From Deltaproteobacteria bacterium (GTDB lineage Bacteria; Myxococcota; Myxococcia; Myxococcales; 40CM-4-68-19), in NCBI GenBank assembly GCA_025358085.1, contig JANYKT010000108.1, positions 1-48,396 on the forward strand: DNA of 48,396 nt. Direction: 5' to 3'. Positions within the stretch are counted from its first letter, which is position 1, and every line of letters begins with the position of its first letter. A model generated the notes under the pieces. That model was not told the origin of the DNA and searched no databases. It saw only the letters and a program-made list of their open reading frames with translations. This document shows, one piece after another, positions 42,939 to 48,396 of this stretch. The translations under genes and the position numbers were made by a program.

Positions 42939-43032
42939 GGCGGCGGAGCATCCTCGAATCAGGTCTCGGTGTCGATGTCAAAGCGCGGGGCTACGTAGCA
43001 GGGACGATGCAAGCCGGACAAGGTCTTCGCGT

Positions 43033-44427
43033 ATGGTTCGCGCCATGCGTCGTCTCTGTGCAAGCCTCCTCTCGCTCGTCCTTGCCCTGCCCGCGCTTGC
43101 CCAGGAAGAAGCCGACACCGGCCCCGAGGAAGGCACGGTGCCTTCCAGCACGCATCCCGGTTCGGACAGCCCCGAAGCGCAGCACGCGATGAAGGCGCCC
43201 GACGGCTCGCGGCGGCGTGCGCAGGCTTTTTTGATCCCGATGGACGAGCAGGCGAAAGCTGCTACCGCGCGCATCGCCCAGGCGGTCGAGGGGGTGCTCG
43301 CCGCGACCGCGCAGTATGAGGTGGTCGATCTCGGCAAGGCGCTCAGCGTCGAGTCTTCTCCCGAGCAGGCCACGCGCGCGGAGGAGGGCCGCAAGCTCCT
43401 GGCAGAGGCGAATGCTTCTTTCGGCGCGCGGGCCTATGGCGACGCGGAGGGAGAGTACCAGTCGGCCATCAAGGCGCTGGAGAAGGGGATCGGCGCCGTG
43501 AAGCCGCGCGAGTATGCCGAGGCCTGGCTGCGGCTGGCGGCGACGCAGCACCTGGCCGGCGACGAGAAGGCCGCGCGCGAGTCCTTTGCCGCCGTGGCCC
43601 GGCTCGACCCGCAGAGCAAGCTGCAGGGGCATGACATCGACGACAGCGCCGACCTGCCGCTGCAGGCGGCGCGCGCGGATCTGGAGGCGGCGCCCAATGG
43701 CGTGCTCGAGTTGGAGAGCCGGCCGGCCGGCGCGCGCGTGGTGGTCGACGGCGACCCGAAGGGCTCGGCGCCGATGCGCCTGGAGCTACCGGTGGGCCGC
43801 CACCTGGTCCGGCTGGAGTACGCCGGCTATTACCCGCACGCCGAGTTCGTCGAGGCCGCGAGCAAGAAGACCTCGAACATCTCGGCCACGCTGACGCGCA
43901 CGCCGACCGCGTCCAACCTGAATCAGCTCATCGCCGGCGCCGCTGCCGAGGTGGAGCACGGCGGCAGCGGTCCCAACCTCGCCCGGCTCGCCGAGGCGTT
44001 CACGCTCCAGCGCGTGGTCATCGGCGCGGTGACGTCGCACGCCACCAAGGTGGCCGTCACGCTGGCGCTGGTGGATTCGCACGCGCAGAAGCTGCTGGCG
44101 CGCAGCAATCTGCTGCTGACTGCTGACGGTACCGATGCGGACCAGGTCGAGGCCGATACGCAGGCGGCGGCGCGCAAATTGTTCGAGAAGGATGCGCTTG
44201 CGTCGGACGCGCCGGTGGCTGCCGCGGGAGATCGCAAGGTGCTGATGCCGAGCGCGAGCGTGGTCTCGACAACCTCGGACAAGCCGGAGCACGCGGTCGC
44301 TGAGAAGCCGGAGAACGCGCCGGACCGGCCTGCGCCCTCCTCGACCGAGCAGACCAGGAAAAAGCAGAAGAAGGGCAAGGGTCTCAAAGAGAAGCAGGGC
44401 ACCGAGCAATGGGACGACGCCAACTGA
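43033..44427 (+). CDS. Exported PEGA-domain protein with helical repeats
   Basis: 464 residues from ATG 43033 (AAGG upstream; ATG 43045 is an alternative). RRLCASLLSLVLALPALAQ is a signal peptide ending ALA-Q. Residues about 60-230 are helical with a TPR-like stretch: EGRKLLAEANASFGARAYGDAEGEYQSAIKALE (in part) and AWLRLAATQHLAGDEKAARESFAAVARLDP. A PEGA domain follows: GVLELESRPAGARVVVDGDPKG, PMRLELPVGRHLVRLEYAGYYP. A later region IGAVTSHATKVAVTLALVDSH resembles a nucleotide-free FlgO-like beta fold. The C-terminus is Lys/Gln-rich and disordered. It is probably periplasmic or outer-membrane associated, in surface architecture. It diverges from parC. Confidence 0.75.
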   Translation: MVRAMRRLCASLLSLVLALPALAQEEADTGPEEGTVPSSTHPGSDSPEAQHAMKAPDGSRRRAQAFLIPMDEQAKAATARIAQAVEGVLAATAQYEVVDLGKALSVESSPEQATRAEEGRKLLAEANASFGARAYGDAEGEYQSAIKALEKGIGAVKPREYAEAWLRLAATQHLAGDEKAARESFAAVARLDPQSKLQGHDIDDSADLPLQAARADLEAAPNGVLELESRPAGARVVVDGDPKGSAPMRLELPVGRHLVRLEYAGYYPHAEFVEAASKKTSNISATLTRTPTASNLNQLIAGAAAEVEHGGSGPNLARLAEAFTLQRVVIGAVTSHATKVAVTLALVDSHAQKLLARSNLLLTADGTDADQVEADTQAAARKLFEKDALASDAPVAAAGDRKVLMPSASVVSTTSDKPEHAVAEKPENAPDRPAPSSTEQTRKKQKKGKGLKEKQGTEQWDDAN

Positions 44428-44502
44428 CTTCCAGAGAGTCGGCGCGTTCTCCTTATCCGGCGGCAGATTATCCATGGGCTCCAGGCCAAGGTAGGAAACG
44501 CG

Positions 44503-45033
44503 ATGCCGTACCGACAGGTCAGGACAACCCAGACACCCACGAAAGTCGAGTTGAACTGGAGAGCAATTCCCGAACTGGCCCGAGGCGGATGGCGGCTGTG
44601 TACGGTTGAGGAGGTGGCGGTGACCGGCACGGTCGAGAAGAAATTTCTCGTCTTCGGGGCCGACAAAGATCCGACTTCGGAAGCAAACGTCGGTTTCATC
44701 GCAAAGAAGGCGAAGCGGAGCGGCGACTTGGAATGCGTGACTGAAGAGCCCGACTCAAATCCGCCTGATATTCGTTTCATGTCGAAAAACTTCGTGCGAC
44801 GGCAGTGCGAGCAGCTGGTGCACGGCGCGGAGCTCGTGGCGAACTATGTCGGAGCACCAACCGTGGAGGCCATGGGAGAGATGTTCCAACTCGACGACAA
44901 AGCCGCGGAACGGAAGTTCTACACGGTGGACGCAATTTTCGAGGTGTTGCTCTGCGTGGGCCGTAGCGCCGAGGAACGGAAACATTTCTTGGACGCCCGT
45001 ATGAATTTCAACTCGCAGAGCCGGCCTAGCTGA
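44503..45033 (+). CDS. Orphan hypothetical protein
   Basis: 176 residues from ATG 44503, preceded by a good TAGGA ribosome site 7 bp upstream. I do not recognise a family. The N-terminal half contains strands (TVEEVAVTGTVEKKFLVFGADKDP) with a likely small beta domain. The C-terminal half is helical and acidic (FVRRQCEQLVHGAELVANYV, MGEMFQLDDKAAERKFYTVDAIFEVLLC). No signal peptide or membrane segment. Base composition looks less GC-rich than neighbouring genes, and the flanks contain pseudogene and repeat debris, so it may be a newcomer. It is likely real because of the ribosome site and protein-like composition. Confidence 0.55.
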   Translation: MPYRQVRTTQTPTKVELNWRAIPELARGGWRLCTVEEVAVTGTVEKKFLVFGADKDPTSEANVGFIAKKAKRSGDLECVTEEPDSNPPDIRFMSKNFVRRQCEQLVHGAELVANYVGAPTVEAMGEMFQLDDKAAERKFYTVDAIFEVLLCVGRSAEERKHFLDARMNFNSQSRPS

Positions 45034-45125
45034 AAGACGTTCGCTTGCTCGGCGTGAGCTGAAAGCTTCTTCGTGGTCTCGGCGGAGTCCGACCGGCCCG
45101 AGGCCGCTCGCGCCTGACCGGGCTC

Positions 45126-45415
45126 GGTGCCGCGGCGTCGCGGCCAGGTCGAAGGAGCAGCCGGATACACTCGCGTCGTTGTGGTCCAGGTCGAGGCCGA
45201 CGTTGGTGTCGTAGCCGACGCCCGGCGACAGGACCAGCCAGCGGAAGACCGGGCGATACCCTGGCCAGATCGATTTCGACCGCCTTGAGACGGCGAGTCT
45301 TGTTCCAAGGACTCACCATGTCCAGCCCGGCGAGGGCTGCCTTGGCGCGGCCTGCCTGGAGCGCGCTGATACCGGAGTTGAAGAGGGCTCACGCATCGGC
45401 CGCGAAGGCGGACCA
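45126..45415 (-). pseudogene. Decayed paralogue of the TPR-barrel gene at 45594
   Basis: On the minus strand, 45415-45310 translates as FAADA-stop-ALFNSGISALQAGRAKAALAGLD, matching the mature N-terminus of the downstream gene (AADARALFQAGATALAAG). A TGA replaces its Arg codon. About 45235-45126 reads LVLSPGVGYDTNVGLDLDHNDASVSGCSFDLAATPRH in part, matching its C-terminal strands (LVITPGVGYDLNVGPDL). Everything between is missing (over 300 codons) and the two ends are in different frames. The rest of the gap 45034-45593 holds palindrome C and no other gene. Confidence 0.75.
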
Positions 45416-45448
45416 CGGTGGGGAGCCGGCAGGGTGTCTGGAGGGGAC

Positions 45449-45525
45449 CGTACGGTTCGTACGTTTGGAGGTTTTCAGGGGCTGTTTTGAGGCGCTCGAA
45501 ATGCTCGAAACGTACGAACCGTACG
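45449..45525. repeat. Long-arm CGTACG palindromic element, copy C
   Basis: CGTACGGTTCGTACGTTT at 45449-45466 and its exact reverse complement at 45508-45525 form 18 bp arms around 41 bp. The centre reads TTTTGAGGCGCTCGAAA-like and matches the centre of copy A in reverse complement. The right flank CTGTCGCCGGAG parallels CTGCCGCTGGAG in copy A. It sits between the paralogue remnant and the TPR-barrel gene stop. Confidence 0.85.
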
Positions 45526-45593
45526 ACTGTCGCCGGAGCCCCCCAGGCATGGCGGCGGGTTGGCTTCTTTTCGGTTCGGGACAATCAGGCGCG

Positions 45594-46991
45594 TCAGTAC
45601 CGCAGCGTTGCGCTCAGGTCGAATGAGTAGCCTGAGACGCTGGCGTTCGGGCCCAGGTCGGGGCCCACATTGAGGTCGTAGCCGACGCCGGGCGTGATCA
45701 CGAGCCAGCTGAGGATTTGCAGGTCGAGGCCGGCCTGCGCCGCGAGGGCGAGGCCGGGCTTGAATGAGCCGCCGGTCAACCTCTGGCTGTCGACGCCCAT
45801 GCCGCCGATCCGGAAGCCCAGGTGCGGGCTGATCAAATCCGTTGAGGTGTGCGAGGCCCTGCCGATGGGGTTGAAGCCGAAGGGACTCCAGAGCAGCTGC
45901 CAGGAGAGCTCGTAGCGCAGCAGCGTGTCAGGCCCGCCGCCGTACTCGGTGCCGAAGCCGACATAGAGCGCATTCTTGAAATGGTCCGTCTGCCGGCCGA
46001 CGGCGAAGCCGTGCGTATAGAGCGTGTTCCAGCCCGCGGTGGTGGAGTAGGTTCCCATGGCCGATCCACTGGGGGCCAACAGGCGCGCCGTGTAGCTGAC
46101 GAAGTAGAAGTCGCCCTTACCGGCGGCGATCACATCGGGGGGCGGTGTTAACGTCGAATGGCTCGCGGTCGCGGAGGGCCGGGGCGTGGTCGCGGAGGCC
46201 GTGGTCGCGGAGGCCGTGGTCCCGGAGGCTGTGGGCGTGGTCCCGGAGGCCGTGGGCGTGGTCCCGGAGGCCGTGGGCGCCGTCGCGGAGGCCGGGGGCG
46301 CGGCTGCGGAGGCGGCGGACGGCGGCGAGGTTGGAGTTGAAGCTCCGCTCACGGGCGCTGCAGGCAGCGGAAGGTCCGGGAGTGTCAGCTCCGGGGGTGG
46401 CAGGGAGGTGCCTCCCTGCGCGGTGGCGCCCTCCCCTCGATGCGCTCTTGAGCGAGACTTTCTCTTGCGAGCGGGCGCGGCACTGCCCGGAAGAGATAGC
46501 TCGGAGGTGGCGTTGGGCGGGGTGGCGTTGGGCGGGGTGGTGTCGGGCGCAGCGGCGGTGGGCGCAGCGGCGTCGGGCGCAGCCGCGCTCGAGAGCTCGA
46601 GCGGCCGGGGCGGCTGGGTCAAATCGAGCTCGGTTGCCCTGATCCGGCGGAGCTTCTTCGATTCACTGGCGGAGGCCTTCCGCACCTCGGCGAGATGGGA
46701 CCTCGCGTCGGCGCTTTTGTCACCCGTGGGCGCTGCCGCGAGATATTGCCGGTAATACCCGGCCGCCTTTTCCATATGCCCCGCGCCGCGGTGCGCTTCG
46801 CCGAGCCAGAACAGCAGCGAGGGCACCGGCCGCGCGGCATAAGCAGCCTCGAAGTTCGAGACCGCGAGGTCCGGGTTTCCTGCCGCGAGCGCGGTGGCTC
46901 CCGCCTGGAAGAGTGCGCGGGCATCGGCGGCCATGAGCGCATTCGACGACAAGGAAAGACAAGCGATCATGACAAGAACTTTCAGCATCAT
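45594..46991 (-). CDS. TPR-containing protein with outer-membrane-barrel-like C-terminal domain
   Basis: 465 residues from ATG 46991 (TTG 46994 and ATG 46988 adjacent). The signal peptide LKVLVMIACLSLSSNALMA is followed by two TPR-like units (ADARALFQAGATALAAGNPDL and PSLLFWLGEAHRGAGHMEKAAGYYRQYL in part). A long Pro/Ala/Thr/Ser-rich linker (about 125-280) contains a short repeat PTASGTT. The C-terminal ~185 residues alternate as beta strands rich in Gly and aromatics (FYFVSYTARLLAP, NALYVGFGTEYGGG, LVITPGVGYDLNVGPDL, YSFDLSATLRY), ending in an aromatic residue as barrel proteins do. It likely spans periplasm and outer membrane. A decayed copy lies upstream at 45126-45415. Confidence 0.65.
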   Translation of the reverse strand: MMLKVLVMIACLSLSSNALMAADARALFQAGATALAAGNPDLAVSNFEAAYAARPVPSLLFWLGEAHRGAGHMEKAAGYYRQYLAAAPTGDKSADARSHLAEVRKASASESKKLRRIRATELDLTQPPRPLELSSAAAPDAAAPTAAAPDTTPPNATPPNATSELSLPGSAAPARKRKSRSRAHRGEGATAQGGTSLPPPELTLPDLPLPAAPVSGASTPTSPPSAASAAAPPASATAPTASGTTPTASGTTPTASGTTASATTASATTPRPSATASHSTLTPPPDVIAAGKGDFYFVSYTARLLAPSGSAMGTYSTTAGWNTLYTHGFAVGRQTDHFKNALYVGFGTEYGGGPDTLLRYELSWQLLWSPFGFNPIGRASHTSTDLISPHLGFRIGGMGVDSQRLTGGSFKPGLALAAQAGLDLQILSWLVITPGVGYDLNVGPDLGPNASVSGYSFDLSATLRY

Positions 46992-47030
46992 CAACTCATA
47001 TGCTGTTTGACCTTATCGTCAACTTAAGAA

Positions 47031-48396
47031 CTAGAAGTCGGGCAAGTACCGGAGCGCGATCAGGACGCCAGCGTTGTTGCGAGTCGCCCCCGCGACGAAG
47101 TCGGCCCCGGTCACCTGTTCCAGGAAACCGTTCGCGTCGAGCAGCAGAGTGTGGCGGAGAGGCATCGATACGTCGACCCCCACCCTCCCGCGCGTCTCGG
47201 CCGGGCCCGCTTGATCCACGGCGATGCCCCCGCCGCCCCTGCCGTCGTACTTATAGGTGTCGCTCCAGAAACGGACGGCCTGGACCCACGGGGAGACCCG
47301 CGCGAAGGGCAACTCGAGGTCTGCGCGCAGCTCCAGCGAAAAGGCGTCGGGCCCGAGCGCGCTGCCCAGCGTACGGCCAGCATTCGTCCAGCCGGTCAGC
47401 CAATAAAGACCCTCTTGCGAGAGCCGGCCAGTCTTGACTGCCTCAATCAGGATGCGACGGAGCGGCCCCACCTCGACCGCGCGGAATTCAGCGCCGAGCA
47501 GGTAATCGGCGTCATATCGAAAGACATTCAGCTCCTGCTTGCGAAGATCTTCAAAGGACAGCTCAGTGTAAAAGCGCCCCCCGGCCAGCTCAGGCGCGGC
47601 CACCGACAGATCGAACGCCAATCGATTGTCCCCAAGCGGCGCGCCCTTGGCGTCGTAAAAGCGAAAGAAATGTTCGGTGACGAAGCTGTCTAATCCAATG
47701 GTCGCCGCGCCCTTTCCGCCGAACTGCAGCAGCCGGGTTCCGCCCAGCTGGACGCGCCGGAAGAGATCCAGCTGCATTCGCGTGCAGTCGACGAACGCTC
47801 CTTCGAAGAATTGCGGGTCGCGCAGGCGAGCGATGAAATAAAAGAAGGACACCCGCACCGTGTCGGGGTCGAAGAAGGGCAGCGAGAAGGGCCGCGTCCA
47901 GGCCCGCAGCTGATCGAAGGGCGCCGCGTTGCGCGAGACCTGGATGCCGTGGCGCGCCGAGGGTCCGAGCGCGATGACGTCCCGGCCGGCCTCCAGGGCG
48001 ATGGGCCCCAGTTGCGCTTTCAGATAGGCACGGTCCAGCTCGACCGCCGGCGAATAGCGATTGTTCCCGAAATCAAACCGCAGGCGCGTACTCGCAGAGA
48101 GCCAGGTCCCGTACCCCGCGGACGAGTCCACCTCGGGCAACAGCGCGAGCCCGCCGCCGCACGGCCTGCCCTCGGCGCCGGTGCACGAATAGCCGACGTC
48201 GCCGACGATGTTCCGCGGGCGGACCGGCAGCGAATAAGGCCGGTCGTGCTCGTGGAGCGCAACAGCGCGCAGCGTCGCGGTCGCAACCGGCCGCAGCCAG
48301 AAGCCCGATAAGGAGACCGGCAGCAGCCGCGGGTCGGGCGGTAAGTATAGCTTCTCCAGCGCGCGCTGCACCTCGTCCTCGCCCAGCCCCTGCTGC
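47031..48396 (-). CDS. Capsule assembly Wzi-family outer membrane protein (5' end outside window)
   Basis: The frame is open to the right edge, so the start and signal peptide are missing; about 455 residues are visible. The sequence alternates as amphipathic beta strands. Wzi-type features include RPRNIVGDVGYSC, LELDRAYLKAQLGPIALEAGRD in similar form and, most telling, ALGPSARHGIQVSRNAAPFDQL (in part), the strand region carrying the SPG/SAR..G motif of Wzi barrels. The C-terminus LIALRYLPDF ends with Phe as outer-membrane barrels usually do. Wzi anchors or exports capsular polysaccharide at the cell surface. It may relate to the LbH acetyltransferase upstream, though that is 9 kb away. Confidence 0.75.
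   Translation of the reverse strand, partial: QQGLGEDEVQRALEKLYLPPDPRLLPVSLSGFWLRPVATATLRAVALHEHDRPYSLPVRPRNIVGDVGYSCTGAEGRPCGGGLALLPEVDSSAGYGTWLSASTRLRFDFGNNRYSPAVELDRAYLKAQLGPIALEAGRDVIALGPSARHGIQVSRNAAPFDQLRAWTRPFSLPFFDPDTVRVSFFYFIARLRDPQFFEGAFVDCTRMQLDLFRRVQLGGTRLLQFGGKGAATIGLDSFVTEHFFRFYDAKGAPLGDNRLAFDLSVAAPELAGGRFYTELSFEDLRKQELNVFRYDADYLLGAEFRAVEVGPLRRILIEAVKTGRLSQEGLYWLTGWTNAGRTLGSALGPDAFSLELRADLELPFARVSPWVQAVRFWSDTYKYDGRGGGGIAVDQAGPAETRGRVGVDVSMPLRHTLLLDANGFLEQVTGADFVAGATRNNAGVLIALRYLPDF

Noticed and set aside
40662-42998. 778-codon open frame on the + strand opposite parC
   Set aside because: It is antisense to a conserved essential gene, has unnatural composition and no recognisable domain; long antisense frames are expected in GC-rich DNA.
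42886-43032. N-terminal extension of the PEGA protein back to 42886
   Set aside because: It would overlap parC and precede a clear signal peptide; ATG 43033 fits the export signal.

Overview
The window is a GC-rich, gene-dense bacterial chromosome segment. Its flavour is myxobacterial (Myxococcota/Deltaproteobacteria-like). This rests on family resemblance, not a database match: many secreted or lipoprotein enzymes, EPND/DWYR-repeat and PEGA lipoproteins, a myxobacterial-style HNH gene, and a prfA-prmC-murA cluster. Essential genes (mreB, prfA, prmC, murA, parC, parE, tRNA-Gly) show that it is core chromosome, interrupted by small decayed mobile pieces.

Layout. 1-7441 (+): tail of an HD-GYP protein, then MscS channel, two overlapping CPA2 antiporter-like proteins, a zinc alcohol dehydrogenase and a second MscS channel, which looks like an ion/osmotic stress cluster. 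7485-8474: a degraded IS1595-type transposase head between two ~210 bp inverted repeats. 8508-12347 (-): FdhF/YdeP molybdopterin oxidoreductase, an OFA-type MFS transporter and its 39-residue small subunit. 12524-13834 (+): mreB and a probable norB tail fragment. 14051-15118: a mini-island between an intact tRNA-Gly(CCC) gene and a 44 bp copy of its 3' end, holding an excisionase-like HTH remnant and a BrnT/BrnA toxin-antitoxin pair (brnT frameshifted). 15216-21782 (-): prfA, two prmC paralogues, murA, a zinc-ribbon protein and an EPND-repeat lipoprotein. 21924-33169: mostly peptidases and hydrolases (M17, M24, M20, amidohydrolase-3, M50B, M3) and an ArsB-like permease. 33207-35490: a lipoprotein-like ORF, an HNH gene with its catalytic core deleted, an ETHE1/glyoxalase-II-like metallohydrolase and, just upstream of the latter, an ArsC/Spx-fold gene whose first redox cysteine codon is UGA. 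35566-48396: FG-GAP protein, acetyltransferase, PepSY-type membrane protein, the parC-parE operon, PEGA protein, an orphan, a decayed paralogue, a TPR-plus-barrel protein and a Wzi-like capsule protein that runs off the end.

The most interesting points are: (1) a probable selenoprotein with a U-T-G-C redox motif (35152-35490); (2) three copies (13880, 26229, 45449) of an ~80 bp long-arm palindrome built from CGTACG units; (3) the tRNA-Gly-bounded island remnant; (4) four copies of a short repeat, TGGGGACACCATAC, one of them a complete nested hairpin; (5) tandem, diverged prmC genes translationally coupled to prfA.
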